Of a stretch of 64,000 nucleotides of DNA, positions 29,364-38,515 are shown piece after piece. The position numbers and the translations under genes were made by a program. Each line of letters starts with the position of its first letter. Position 1 is the first letter of the stretch. Source of the DNA: Rhizobium sp. (GTDB lineage Bacteria > Pseudomonadota > Gammaproteobacteria > Burkholderiales > Thiobacillaceae); contig JAIBEL010000011.1 in the NCBI GenBank assembly GCA_019459285.1, positions 1-64,000 of the forward strand, written 5' to 3'. The notes below the pieces were generated by a model, which searched no databases, had not been told where the DNA came from, and was given only the letters and a program-made list of their open reading frames with translations.

Positions 29364-29741
29364 TCAAAGCGAGATCACCTGGACATCCGTCGCGCCCGAC
29401 AAGGCCGCGTATAGCTGAGGAAAACACCCCACATGCGCGCCTTCGACCAGGCCTTTCGGTTTGACTTCGCCACTCCCGCATTGCTCGAACGCCCCTTCGG
29501 CCAATCCACGGCGCACCGCACACTGATCGCAGGCCATCAGCAGAATCCCCTGCGCCTTGGCCACTTTCGCCAGCCTTTCGCCAAAGGGATCGCCGCTGCG
29601 CAACGTATAGATATTGTCGTCAAAAAACATCATCCCGACTACCTGCGCGCCATGATTGCCCGCTTCGAGCTGGGGCAGGATCATCGTGTTCAGTTTGAAC
29701 GTGGATGCCATATTGGTCGTAAAAACGTAAGCAACTTTCAT
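29364..29741 (-). CDS. DsrE-family protein (SaoD-like)
   Basis: 125 residues from ATG 29741 with GGAG upstream. DsrE/F-like fold: MKVAYVFTTNMAST, VVGMMFFDDNIYTL, GERLAKVAKAQGILLMACDQC, and C-terminal GCFPQLYAAL. Cysteines at 71, 74, 88 and 106 could carry sulfur. DsrE-type proteins handle persulfides; this one resembles the DsrE-related SaoD group as I recall it. It is alone, with no dsr or tus operon adjacent, though a DsrC-like gene occurs at 45.3 kb. Confidence 0.85.
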   Translation of the reverse strand: MKVAYVFTTNMASTFKLNTMILPQLEAGNHGAQVVGMMFFDDNIYTLRSGDPFGERLAKVAKAQGILLMACDQCAVRRGLAEGAFEQCGSGEVKPKGLVEGAHVGCFPQLYAALSGATDVQVISL

Positions 29742-30034
29742 GTCGTCTCCTGAAATACAAGAAAAACCGGGCTGATAGGATTCACCGGGACCGGTCTTGT
29801 CCGGCACGGTGCGAAGCAGGATGACAGGGTATCCCTCCTGTTTTTTTCATGGTGCTTATTTCACGCAACTCGACGAGGGATAGACCGGCCCGGCCTGATT
29901 TGTCCTGTACTTCGCCTGTGCAGCGCATCGAGCAGACCGTGCCGCTTCCCTTGAGCCGGCCGCGAACCGGCTCGCGGCTGCCGGAGTCGGAGATGCGAGG
30001 GTCCCATGCCTGTCACGGCGTCAGGCGGCCCTCG

Positions 30035-30487
30035 TCACTCGAGGTCGATCAGATGCCTGATTTCGAAAGTCTTCCCCCAGTGCGCCTGGAGATATTCGGC
30101 GGCAAGCCGTCTGTGGCAGTGATGCGGCAAATGCTCGCTGCACAACAGGCATCCCTGGTCGACGATAGCTTGGTCGACCAGCCTTTCTGCATTTTTTCTG
30201 ACGAGGCCGTTCGTGTATTCGGCCGCGTATGCCTCCCACGTGAGTTCCTTTTGCTGGTAGCGCTTCAGAATATTCTTTTCTGGCGCCGGGTCTTTCGACT
30301 CGACGTAATCGATGTTGCAGATCGCCTCCAGGAAATACCGGAGGTCTTCCCGTTTCGAGAATCCCGCGAGCTCCGAGAGATTATTCACGCGGGTGTCGAT
30401 GACCGTCCTTACGCCGGCCCGCTTCAACAGGCCAAAAAACGTTGCCGCCGGCTTCCTTGTAAATCCAATCGTGTAGACGGTACTCAT
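30035..30487 (-). CDS. DUF488 family protein
   Basis: 150 residues. Diagnostic DUF488 pattern: N-terminal YTIGFTRKPAATFFGLLKRAGVRTVIDTRVNN, then CLLCSEHLPHHCHRRLAAEYL with the Cys/His cluster. The core resembles a small alpha/beta domain; activity is unknown, with suggested links to stress and nucleic acid modification. Upstream gap of 245 bp to the divergent GST gene. Confidence 0.92.
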   Translation of the reverse strand: MSTVYTIGFTRKPAATFFGLLKRAGVRTVIDTRVNNLSELAGFSKREDLRYFLEAICNIDYVESKDPAPEKNILKRYQQKELTWEAYAAEYTNGLVRKNAERLVDQAIVDQGCLLCSEHLPHHCHRRLAAEYLQAHWGKTFEIRHLIDLE

Positions 30488-30732
30488 TTAAGCGTACGCC
30501 CCGGTTAAATTTTTGTCACCCGGGAACGTATACATCCCGTTCTCTTGCATCCGGTATCCTACTCGTCCATCCTCGCTTGTGTGTTCGCGGCGACATTTCC
30601 CGCCGCGCCGGAAATGAATCGTGTCCGCCACCATGTGTCTTGCTGATCCCATGTGTTGCTTTCCAACATGAAGCCTTATCTGCCTCCTGTTGATGCCCTG
30701 CTTATCCGCACGGTCTGCGTTTGCTGAATGCC

Positions 30733-31398
30733 ATGCACGTGCCCACCGTCAACGCCTTGCCCCTGCTCTATAGTTATCGTCGCTGCCCCTATGCCATGCG
30801 GGCTCGAATGGCCCTGCTTCAGGCCGGGCGGGATTTCCAGGCCCTCGAAGTCGATCTGCGCGACAAGCCCGCCGCCCTGCTGACCCTGTCGCCCAAAGGC
30901 ACGGTGCCGGTGCTGCACTTGCCCGATGGACGAGTGCTGGAGGAGAGCTGGGACATCATGGCATGGGCGCTGGCGCCGGACGATCCCGATGGCTGGTGGC
31001 GCCTGGCCCAATCGCCCGAGAACCTCGACCTACTGTACCGCAACGACGGCGATTTCAAGCATTACCTGGATCGCTACAAGTATCCCGATCGCTATCCGGA
31101 GGACGAACGGTCCCGCGACGCGCTACGGGCGCATGCCGTGGCGGCCTTGCTCGTTCCGCTGGAGGCCCGGCTCCGCAGTCAGTCCTATCTGGGCGGCGCC
31201 ACGCCATGCGCTACCGACCTGGCGATATTTCCATTCGTGCGCCAGTTCGCGGGCGTGGATCCGCGCTGGTTTGCCGAACAGGACCTGCCTTCCCTTCAAG
31301 CGTGGCTGGCTGCATGGCTGGGCAGCCGCCTGTTCGAGGCCTGCATGGCCAGGCTGTCGTCCCAGTCTGCCGTACGCTTTCCCGCGCTGCAGGCTTGA
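30733..31398 (+). CDS. Glutathione S-transferase family protein
   Basis: 221 residues from ATG 30733. Thioredoxin-fold N domain with YSYRRCPYAMRARMALLQAG (a redox-type Cys at the active site rather than Tyr/Ser), GTVPVLHLPDG with the cis-Pro, and EESWDIMAWAL, followed by an all-helical C domain. The Cys suggests glutathione-dependent thiol chemistry. A TTG at 30721 could extend it by four residues. Single gene. Confidence 0.9.
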   Translation: MHVPTVNALPLLYSYRRCPYAMRARMALLQAGRDFQALEVDLRDKPAALLTLSPKGTVPVLHLPDGRVLEESWDIMAWALAPDDPDGWWRLAQSPENLDLLYRNDGDFKHYLDRYKYPDRYPEDERSRDALRAHAVAALLVPLEARLRSQSYLGGATPCATDLAIFPFVRQFAGVDPRWFAEQDLPSLQAWLAAWLGSRLFEACMARLSSQSAVRFPALQA

Positions 31399-31765
31399 AC
31401 GCTGCGATGGATCGAACACCTGTACCGGGAACCTCGCCGAAGCAGCGTACGACTCGACACGCGGAAAACCGGGCGATAGTGGCCGCTCCCATGTATTCGA
31501 GCACAAGCGATATTCAAAACTGGTCCCATCAATGTGAGGTGGACAGGAATCTTTTCGGTACGCAGGATGTCACTGATACGGGCGCGCGAGGCCGCGACGC
31601 CCGATTCGGCTCCATGCCTGTTCAAACCTGAAAAGTATTCACCGCACGGTCGGTGGCGCTTGCGGGATACGCGCATTTGCAGGTCTGGATCCGGGCATGA
31701 TGCACGTTCACACGCCCCCATACTGCCCGAGTCGGGCATCACACTGTTTGCGAAAGGATTCCACG
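31399..31765. other. Gap with no recognised gene
   Basis: 367 bp between the GST and monooxygenase-like genes. Short ORFs on both strands are not supported. CGGGC-rich stretches but no clear hairpin with a T-run. Confidence 0.4.
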
Positions 31766-32068
31766 ATGTTTGTAGCAATGAACCGATTCAAGATTGCACC
31801 GGGAAAAGAGGCGGAATTCATCGAGATATGGCGCAACCGCGAGACTCATCTCGATCAGGTGCCGGGGTTCAAGACCTTCAATCTGCTACAGGGGGCCGGC
31901 AATGACGAATTCTCGCTCTTCGCATCGCATTCGATCTGGGAGTCAAGGGCCGCTTTCGAAGACTGGACCAAATCCGAGGCCTTCCGACAGGCCCATGCCA
32001 ACGCGGGCGCTTCCAAGGGCATTTACCTGGGGCCGCCGCAATTCGAGGGGTTCGACGCCGTGTTGTAA
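31766..32068 (+). CDS. ABM-domain (antibiotic biosynthesis monooxygenase-like) protein
   Basis: 100 residues, start ATG 31766 (MFVAMNRFKIAPGKEAEF). Single ferredoxin-like ABM domain: GFKTFNLLQG, SHSIWESRAAFEDWTKSEAF, and a His-containing C-terminal helix. The family includes heme-degrading IsdG/HmoA enzymes and quinone monooxygenases; length and the MNRFKIxPGKExEFxxxW pattern fit HmoA-like members best. Convergent with the RlmN paralogue. Confidence 0.85.
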   Translation: MFVAMNRFKIAPGKEAEFIEIWRNRETHLDQVPGFKTFNLLQGAGNDEFSLFASHSIWESRAAFEDWTKSEAFRQAHANAGASKGIYLGPPQFEGFDAVL

Positions 32069-32082
32069 AGCGGCAGGCGATC

Positions 32083-33111
32083 CTAGCGCTCTAACGGCGC
32101 TGATTCCTGCAGCGCCCGCGCCCGCAACTGCCCGCAGCCGCCCTCCACATCCTGCCCCGCGGAGTGGCGCAGCTTGGTGAGCACGCCACGCCGGTGCAGG
32201 CGGCGCGCCATCTCGGCCGCGCGCTCCCAGCTCGGGCGGCGGAAGTCGAAGCCGTCGACGCCCTCGACGCTGTTGTAGGGAATCAGGTTCATCACCGCGT
32301 ATTTGCCGGCCAGCAGCCGGGCGATCCCGTCCAGCTCGGCCTCGCTGTCGTTGACCCCTTCGAGCAGCGTCCACTGGTACTGGATCGGGTAGCCGGTGCG
32401 GCGGGCATAGGCCTCGCCCAGCTCGACCAGTTCGTCTGGCGCGATGTCCGGCGCCCTGGGCAACAGGCGACGACGCAGGTCGGCATCAGTGGTGTGCAGC
32501 GAGAGCGCCAGCGCAGGCTTCACCGTGCACTGCGGCAGGCGCTCGAACACGCGCCGGTCGCCGACGGTCGAAAAGACCAGGTTCTTGTGGCCGATGCCGC
32601 CTTCCACACCCAGCAACTCGATCGCCTCCAGCACGTTGTCCAGATTATGGGCCGGCTCGCCCATGCCCATGAACACGACCTTCTTCACCGGACGCCGGCT
32701 GCGCGCCAGCACCACTTGGGCGACGATCTCGGCGCTGGAGAGCTGGCGCAGCAGGCCGGCGCGGCCGGTCATGCAGAACACGCAGCCCACCGCACAGCCG
32801 ACTTGTGTGGACACGCACACCCCGTCGCGCGGCAGCAGCACGCTTTCCACCGTCTGGCCATCCGCCAGTTCCACCAGCAAGCGCGCCGAGCCATCCTCGC
32901 CGGCATGCTCGGAATGCACCCGTGCGAGCGCATTCAGCTCATCGAACAAACCGGGAAGCGCGTTACGCACCGACAGCGGCAGAAAGTCCTCTGCGCGCCG
33001 GCGCTTGTTATCGAGCGAGCGCCGCTGCACCCACGCCCGCAGCACGCGGCCTTCGTGGCAGGGCGCAGCGCCGAGAGCGCGGAGACGTTGTCGGAGTTGG
33101 GGGAGTCGCAT
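32083..33111 (-). CDS. RlmN-family radical SAM RNA methyltransferase (paralogue)
   Basis: 342 residues from ATG 33111. Radical-SAM cluster CAVGCVFC, preceded by the conserved Cys in GVCVSTQVG and followed by VFMGMGEPAHNLDNV, SLHTTDADLRRRLLP and the C-terminal CGQLRA with the methyl-carrying Cys. All residues needed for the RlmN-type C2-adenosine methylation mechanism appear present. It is not linked to hisS/ndk/pilW-type genes usual for rlmN, so probably a second, lineage-specific copy. Target could be 23S rRNA, tRNA or another RNA. Confidence 0.88.
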   Translation of the reverse strand: MRLPQLRQRLRALGAAPCHEGRVLRAWVQRRSLDNKRRRAEDFLPLSVRNALPGLFDELNALARVHSEHAGEDGSARLLVELADGQTVESVLLPRDGVCVSTQVGCAVGCVFCMTGRAGLLRQLSSAEIVAQVVLARSRRPVKKVVFMGMGEPAHNLDNVLEAIELLGVEGGIGHKNLVFSTVGDRRVFERLPQCTVKPALALSLHTTDADLRRRLLPRAPDIAPDELVELGEAYARRTGYPIQYQWTLLEGVNDSEAELDGIARLLAGKYAVMNLIPYNSVEGVDGFDFRRPSWERAAEMARRLHRRGVLTKLRHSAGQDVEGGCGQLRARALQESAPLER

Positions 33112-33246
33112 GGCGGGGCGGATGGTAGCACGGGGGCTGCGGGGCGATCCGGGCGCCAGCGGCCAGGTATTGGGCAAGATCCGAGACGACCCGTCCTACG
33201 CGCATGCTGCCTGGACGTCACCCTTCAACCCGGCGCGGCATTCGAA

Positions 33247-35301
33247 TCAGAACAGCCACTGCCCCACGGCCTGACCCGCGACGGCCCGATAGCCTGAGGC
33301 CACTTCGCCATCCAGTTGCACGGTGAAGGTGAAAGCGCGGGATTTCCGGAAAGCCAGCGCCGTGCCCAGATTGTAGGTGTTGCTTGCCAGATCCTGGCCG
33401 GGCGTGGAAAACGCTGCGCCGCCGCCGGTAAAGCTTGCTGTCGAATTCAGCCCGTCGTTATGGAGATCATGCCGCCAGTTCACATGGACCGAAGGCGTCA
33501 GTTTGATGCCATTGACCAGTTCGGTCGGGGTTGAGACGCTGACGCCCAGCATGCTCCGAACCCGCGAGGCGGACGCATCCGGCACCGTCATGGACAGGGC
33601 GCCAGCGCCGGTTTCCGTGTAGCCATCCTGCTTGAGACGGTTCCATTCCAGTCCGGCCATGGGCGTCAAGGTCGTGTTGCCGTTCAAGGCAAACGGCCAG
33701 CCCGCACTGACGCGCGCGGCCATCTGGTCGCCGCCGAAATCGGCATTGGCCACGCCGGAAACCGTGGTGTTACGGCTGCTGCCATATTGTTGGCGGGCAT
33801 AGGCCGCCATGCCATCCAGGTACCACAGGCCAAAATTGCGGCTGGCGTAGGCGGTGGCCTGATACACGTCGATGTCCGTGCTGTCGCCACTGCGGAAGTC
33901 GTTCATGCTGACGCCAGTCCTGGCGTAGGTCAGCGCGCCACCCACCACCCAATCGTTGTCCAACAGGGTGTCGGTGCCGAACGTCATACCCCAGGTGGTG
34001 CTGTCGTAGCCCGCATATCCCGCGTGCTGACCCTGATTGTCGTGCGCGCCAAAGCCCTTCATCCATACGCTGCGCTTCTTGCTGCCGTCGGCGTCCAGCA
34101 GCCCCGCCATGTCGCCGCTGGATGCCACCTTGAGCTTGCCCTTGTTCAGTTCATCCACCAGCCCCACCACAAAGCCCTGCTGACGCACGCCTTCCAGACG
34201 AACCGCCACGCTGTCGAGCGCACCGTTCACCGTCTGGTTCGCCGCTACGCGCACTGCACGGCCGGTGTCCGGCGCGATGCGGCGCAGCGCGGCGGCCTGC
34301 TCGCTGGCGCCCATGGCGTTGAGCGTGTCGATGGCGGCGATCATGCCGGGATCCGTCGCGGTGCCCGACAGCACATCCAGTTCGCCCGCCGCATTGCCGC
34401 CGACCGGGCCGGCATTGGCGCGGAACAGCGGCGTCGTGACGGCACCCGTCACGGTGATGACCAGATCCTGCGTGTTGGTCGTGTCCTGCGCGAAGGTGAA
34501 CCCGCTGGTGAGCGAGGTGATGCTGCTCGACAAGGTGGGGACAACCGGCTGGCCGCTGTTGAAATCGACGATCGTATATTGCGTGCCATTGCTGAGCGTC
34601 ACGCCGTTGGCGACGCGCATCCGGACCTGCAGCGCGGCAGGCAACTGCGACATGCCCATCATCCCGTTGTATGACGCACGAATACAGCCTGCCGTGTTGC
34701 CGCCTGCCGTGCAACCGGTCTGTCCGCCCGCCACGGTGATGGTGCTGACCAGGGCCAGGGTTCCGCCTGAGTTGGTGTTGAAACGCGCACTATTCGTCGT
34801 CAACGCGTTGCCCTGCAGGTCGAGTGTGGAGATTTTTCCTGTGTTCGGGGCCGTCCAATTAAAGGAGTTAGCGGCCGATATATCCCCCCCCAGCACGACC
34901 GTGGCGCTATAGGGGAGCCCGTTGCTGCCATTGTTAATAATGAAATTCGACGTGTGGACGTCACCGTTGAAGGTGTAGACATTCCCGTCCGCCAGCCTTG
35001 AGGTTGCCGCCCCATAATCGCTCCCTGTGCTCACATAGCCCATCGGCGTGCCGGCTGTGCCGATGTTGCCATTGAAAGTGACGGTGCCATTGAGATGCAA
35101 TTCACCCGAGCCGGTCACGTCGCCGGTGATCAAGGGGGTGGAAATGGCCGCGCCGACATAACTGGTGAAATTGATGGCCGGGCTTGCGTTCGGGTCGGTC
35201 GTAATCTCCACCCCTCCCCCGGAAATCGTGACGGTTGCAGCATGTGCCGTGGAGACCAGTGCGATGAGCACGGCCGCTGCGAGGGGCTTGAGTGGATGCA
35301 T
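33247..35301 (-). CDS. Autotransporter with outer-membrane beta-barrel
   Basis: 684 residues from ATG 35301. Sec signal MHPLKPLAAAVLIALVSTAHA, then a Gly/Thr/Asn-rich beta-helix passenger (about 22-400), and an autotransporter barrel (about 410-684) with WMKGFGAHDNQGQHAGYAGY, GMTFGTDTLL and a terminal Phe (GQWLF) as needed for Bam insertion. Passenger has no recognised enzyme motif; it includes one Cys pair (GCTAGGNTAGC). Probably displayed or released adhesin-like protein. GC and codon use look native. Confidence 0.9.
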   Translation of the reverse strand: MHPLKPLAAAVLIALVSTAHAATVTISGGGVEITTDPNASPAINFTSYVGAAISTPLITGDVTGSGELHLNGTVTFNGNIGTAGTPMGYVSTGSDYGAATSRLADGNVYTFNGDVHTSNFIINNGSNGLPYSATVVLGGDISAANSFNWTAPNTGKISTLDLQGNALTTNSARFNTNSGGTLALVSTITVAGGQTGCTAGGNTAGCIRASYNGMMGMSQLPAALQVRMRVANGVTLSNGTQYTIVDFNSGQPVVPTLSSSITSLTSGFTFAQDTTNTQDLVITVTGAVTTPLFRANAGPVGGNAAGELDVLSGTATDPGMIAAIDTLNAMGASEQAAALRRIAPDTGRAVRVAANQTVNGALDSVAVRLEGVRQQGFVVGLVDELNKGKLKVASSGDMAGLLDADGSKKRSVWMKGFGAHDNQGQHAGYAGYDSTTWGMTFGTDTLLDNDWVVGGALTYARTGVSMNDFRSGDSTDIDVYQATAYASRNFGLWYLDGMAAYARQQYGSSRNTTVSGVANADFGGDQMAARVSAGWPFALNGNTTLTPMAGLEWNRLKQDGYTETGAGALSMTVPDASASRVRSMLGVSVSTPTELVNGIKLTPSVHVNWRHDLHNDGLNSTASFTGGGAAFSTPGQDLASNTYNLGTALAFRKSRAFTFTVQLDGEVASGYRAVAGQAVGQWLF

Positions 35302-35567
35302 GATGCCTTCTTTGGGGTGGGGACCGCGCTCAATCCGGTGTGGATGGGCCATTTCGGGGAAACAGAAGCGCCCCCCTTATACGTCCGCCCGCGCCGCTTT
35401 CTTGAGGCCCCCGAGCTGCGAACGCCGATCTTTACCGGCCTGCCGAGGCAATACGTCAAGCAAGACCTGGCCCGTGGTCTCTGCGGTCTCAGAAATTGAA
35501 TCGAACCTGAACTGTCCCCATGGTTTCTGCCCCAGGCATTCGCGCTGCAGAACTGAAAATACCCGCG

Positions 35568-35924
35568 CTACGGCAGATAGTGCGCCGCCGCCCGCTCGAC
35601 GAGGCCGTCGGCATCGAAGAACAGTACTTCGATCACGGGGCCACGCACGCCGTTGTAGTGGATCGCCACGCTGTCCGCCCCGGCAAACGTCGCCAGCAGT
35701 TCGAAGTGCAGCTCGGGGAAGCGCGACAGGGCCTGCCTCCAGTAGTCCCCCACCGCGCGTTTTCCCTTGAGCACGCCGCTCGGCTCGCCCGCGATCACGG
35801 CAATATGCGGGGAAGACATCACGAAGTCCTCGCTGTAGTGCGACAGGATCCGGTCCAGGTCATGGCTGTTCCAGGCTTCGATCCACTCCTTGCTGATTCT
35901 GTCGGCTTGCGCTTTCGTGATCAC
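35568..35924 (-). CDS. NTF2/SnoaL-like small protein, GTG start
   Basis: 118 residues. The start is taken at GTG 35924 (VITKAQADRISKEW), with GGAGGA a few bases upstream. NTF2-like cone fold: AWNSHDLDRILSHYSEDFVMSSP, KRAVGDYWRQAL, then strands to AAHYLP. The family includes isomerases, cyclases and binding proteins; no catalytic residue is assigned. Its 5' end overlaps the end of the upstream DUF1127 gene by 65 bp in another frame. Confidence 0.8.
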   Translation of the reverse strand: MITKAQADRISKEWIEAWNSHDLDRILSHYSEDFVMSSPHIAVIAGEPSGVLKGKRAVGDYWRQALSRFPELHFELLATFAGADSVAIHYNGVRGPVIEVLFFDADGLVERAAAHYLP

Positions 35925-36240
35925 GTGTCCTCCGATTCCAGATGTGCATTCCCAATTCTCGTGCCGAAACCAGCAGCCGGCGCAGTGCGCGCGCCCGGCG
36001 TTCCCTTCGGCCATAGCGGACCGCGTACATGATGCCGCCCCGGTCCACGCCCAGATCATGCAATGCCCGGTCGCTCAACGCGCCGAGTTCCGACTCGGCC
36101 CGCCGGCAGGCCATGGCAACATACAGGCGCTGCAGGATTCTGCGCACAAGCCTCCGGATATAGCGCCTGCGCAAGGCTTCCGCCCGGCGCACAAGCTGCC
36201 GGACATTCGCGTTGCCTTCCTGCCGTGTGTTGCCGTCCAT
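35860..36240 (-). CDS. DUF1127-containing protein
   Basis: 126 residues from ATG 36240. The DUF1127 (YjiS-like) motif is visible in the middle: ESELGALSDRALHDLGVDRGGI. It is very Arg-rich on both sides (RRAEALRRRYIRRLVRRILQR). DUF1127 proteins are small, often RNA-associated regulators of phosphate, carbon or motility traits; this one is longer than usual, with a basic N-terminal helix. Its 3' end overlaps the NTF2-like gene, which suggests either coupling or an extended frame. Confidence 0.6.
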   Translation of the reverse strand: MDGNTRQEGNANVRQLVRRAEALRRRYIRRLVRRILQRLYVAMACRRAESELGALSDRALHDLGVDRGGIMYAVRYGRRERRARALRRLLVSARELGMHIWNRRTRDHESASRQNQQGVDRSLEQP

Positions 36241-36302
36241 GCCCGGAATACTAGGCAGGCGCGGCACCTCGATACAGATGCAGAAAAACCGATTTTGTTA
36301 GG

Positions 36303-36396
36303 TTACAGTTGCACACGGAGCCCAACTGTATCCATCGGGATCGGCATCGCGTGTACTGCATCCGGGCATGGCACTGGCCCTACACTGGCCACACAG
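36303..36396 (+). promoter_or_regulatory. Putative operator region of the MocR-type regulator
   Basis: Contains an inverted repeat TACAGTTG / CAACTGTA (36304-36311, 36323-36330), direct repeats ACTGTATCC and ACTGCATCC (36325 and 36355), and a tandem ACTGGCC-CTAC-ACTGGCC (about 36373-36390). MocR proteins often bind direct repeats upstream of their own gene. Assignment is inference. Confidence 0.35.
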
Positions 36397-36405
36397 GAGG
36401 CTGCA

Positions 36406-37812
36406 ATGAACTTGTACGAAAACCTCGCGACGCACGTGAAGAACGCCATCCGCCAGGGCGTATACCAACCCGGTGACCGCCTGCCCTCCGTCAGAAGGCT
36501 GTCCGAACAGCACCGGGTCAGCCAGAACACGGCGGTGTCGGCCTACCGGCTGCTGGAAAGCCACGGCTGGCTGGAAGCCCGGCCGCAATCCGGATTCTTT
36601 GCACGCCACCCCGAATCCTCGCTGCCTCCCGCAAAAGGCAACGACAGTGCCGAAGGCCCCTGCACGGTCAACGTCACCGAAGTCGCCCTGCGCCTGTGCC
36701 GCAACGCGCTTCGGCCAGACCTCGTTTCGCTGGGTACGGCAACCCCCCACCCCGTCTATCTTCCGCTGGGCGACCTGCGCGCCGCGTTCAACCGCTGCCT
36801 GCGCGACAGCAACGACGTTGCCAGCCGCTACAGCTTTCCCCCCGGAGAAGAGCCCCTGCGGATACGGATCGCGCAACGCGCCGCCGAACGCGGCTGCGCC
36901 TTCGGCCCGGACGACGTGGTCATCACCGACGGTTGCCAGGAAGCCCTGAACCTCGCCCTGCGCGCCGTGGCCAAGGCCGGCGACATCATCGCCATCGAGA
37001 GCCCCGCCTTCTTCGGCACTCTCCAGGCGATCGAGTCCCTGGGCATGCAGGCGCTGGAAATCCCCAGCGACCCGGTCGAAGGCATCAGCCTCGACGCCCT
37101 GGCCCTGGCGCTGGAACGCTGGCCGGTCAAGGCCGTGACCGTCGTGAGCAATTTCAGCAACCCCACCGGCAGCCTCATGCCCGACGCCCACAAGACCCGG
37201 CTGGTGAAGATGCTTGCCGCGCGTGGTATACCGCTCATCGAGGACGACATCTACGGCGACCTCGCGCATGGACGCCAGCGGCCCCGTCCGGCCAAGGCCT
37301 ACGACCACGCGGACAACGTCCTGCTCTGCGCCTCGTTCTCCAAGACCATCGCCCCCGGCTACCGCGTCGGCTGGATCGTGCCGGGACGCTGGCGCAAGGC
37401 CGTCGAGCATCTGAAGTACGTCAGCACCCTGTCCAGCGCCACCCTGCCGCAGCTGGCCGTGGCCCGCTACCTGGCGGACGGGCGCTACGAACGCCACCTG
37501 AACAAGGTGCGCCGCACCTACGCCGACAACCTGGCACGCATGCAGGCGCACATCGCACGGCATTTTCCGGCCGGCACCCGGACATCGCGCCCCGACGGTG
37601 GCTTCGTGCTCTGGGTCGAACTGCCGGAGCCAATCGATACGCTCGCACTCCACGACAAGGCGCTGCGGCAAGGTGTCAGCTTCACTCCGGGCAACCTCTT
37701 CTCGCCGCAGGGCCGCTATCGCAACTGCATGCGGCTGGTGGCCGCCCTGCCCTGGGATACGCGGGTGGAACAGGCACTGGAAGCACTGGGCAAACTGGCC
37801 CGGCGCGCCTAG
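36406..37812 (+). CDS. MocR-type regulator: GntR HTH fused to PLP aminotransferase domain
   Basis: 468 residues, start ATG 36406 with GGAGG at 36397-36401. The GntR winged helix (about 1-75: GVYQPGDRLPSVRRLSEQHRVSQNTAVSAYRLLE) precedes a fold-type I aminotransferase domain with PLP Lys in SFSKTIAPGYRVGW. MocR proteins use PLP as a co-effector to control transporters or PLP and amino-acid genes. The cupin and the EamA transporter genes directly downstream are the natural target candidates. Confidence 0.93.
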   Translation: MNLYENLATHVKNAIRQGVYQPGDRLPSVRRLSEQHRVSQNTAVSAYRLLESHGWLEARPQSGFFARHPESSLPPAKGNDSAEGPCTVNVTEVALRLCRNALRPDLVSLGTATPHPVYLPLGDLRAAFNRCLRDSNDVASRYSFPPGEEPLRIRIAQRAAERGCAFGPDDVVITDGCQEALNLALRAVAKAGDIIAIESPAFFGTLQAIESLGMQALEIPSDPVEGISLDALALALERWPVKAVTVVSNFSNPTGSLMPDAHKTRLVKMLAARGIPLIEDDIYGDLAHGRQRPRPAKAYDHADNVLLCASFSKTIAPGYRVGWIVPGRWRKAVEHLKYVSTLSSATLPQLAVARYLADGRYERHLNKVRRTYADNLARMQAHIARHFPAGTRTSRPDGGFVLWVELPEPIDTLALHDKALRQGVSFTPGNLFSPQGRYRNCMRLVAALPWDTRVEQALEALGKLARRA

Positions 37813-37862
37813 CCGGAACCCAGCCTGCATCGGACACGAAACCATCACCGGGAGAAATCGCC

Positions 37863-38351
37863 ATGACGCACCCCACCCCTGTCGCCCTCGATGCCCTCGG
37901 CATTCCACCACGCGGCCGTCCCTCGACCTACCCCCAGTCGATCCAGGCTTTCCTGGGCGAACGGCTGGCGGGACGCGAGAAGCGCGCCCTGGGCGATGCC
38001 TTCGGCCTGACGAACTTCGGCGTCAACCTCACGCGCCTGGCGCCCGGTGCGGTCTCGGCCTTGCGCCATGCGCATTCCCGGCAGGACGAACTGATCTACG
38101 TCCTCGCCGGATCGCCCACCCTGCGCACCGACGCAGGCAGCGTGCGCCTGGCGCCCGGCATGTGCGCCGGCTTCAAGGCAGGCACCGGCAATGCCAGCCA
38201 GCTACTGAACGAAACCGGCGAAGACGTGCTGTATCTGGAAATCGGCGACCGCTCGCCGGGCGACGAAGTCACCTACCCCGACGACGATCTGTTCGCCACC
38301 TTCGTCGATGGCCAGTGGCGCTTCTTCCACCAGGACGGCACGCCGTATTGA
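37863..38351 (+). CDS. Single-domain cupin protein
   Basis: 162 residues from ATG 37863, 50 bp after the MocR gene. Cupin motif 1 is LRHAHSRQDELIYVLAGSPTL and motif 2 GMCAGFKAGTGNASQLLNE, then a metal-site-like LEIGDRSPGDEVTYPDDD block and a C-terminal FFHQDGTPY. This layout matches cupins common beside amino-acid transporters. Substrate unknown. Likely in one operon with the regulator. Confidence 0.88.
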   Translation: MTHPTPVALDALGIPPRGRPSTYPQSIQAFLGERLAGREKRALGDAFGLTNFGVNLTRLAPGAVSALRHAHSRQDELIYVLAGSPTLRTDAGSVRLAPGMCAGFKAGTGNASQLLNETGEDVLYLEIGDRSPGDEVTYPDDDLFATFVDGQWRFFHQDGTPY

Positions 38352-38515
38352 ATGGGCCCGCCGTCCGCAGCGGTCACGCCCCTCCGGCGCATCAAGTGCA
38401 CAAAAGATCGCGGGACCTTCTTTTTTTTCGTGCGGCTGCCGCCTGGGTTCGTGACGCGATCGATTGAGTGGTCAGTGGTAATGTGAGCGTTCCCGTCCAT
38501 CCCGGAAGCCATCGC

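Noticed and set aside
29849..30508. Plus-strand ORF of 219 codons
   Set aside because: Lies antisense to the DUF488 gene, which has family motifs; composition is typical of a shadow frame.
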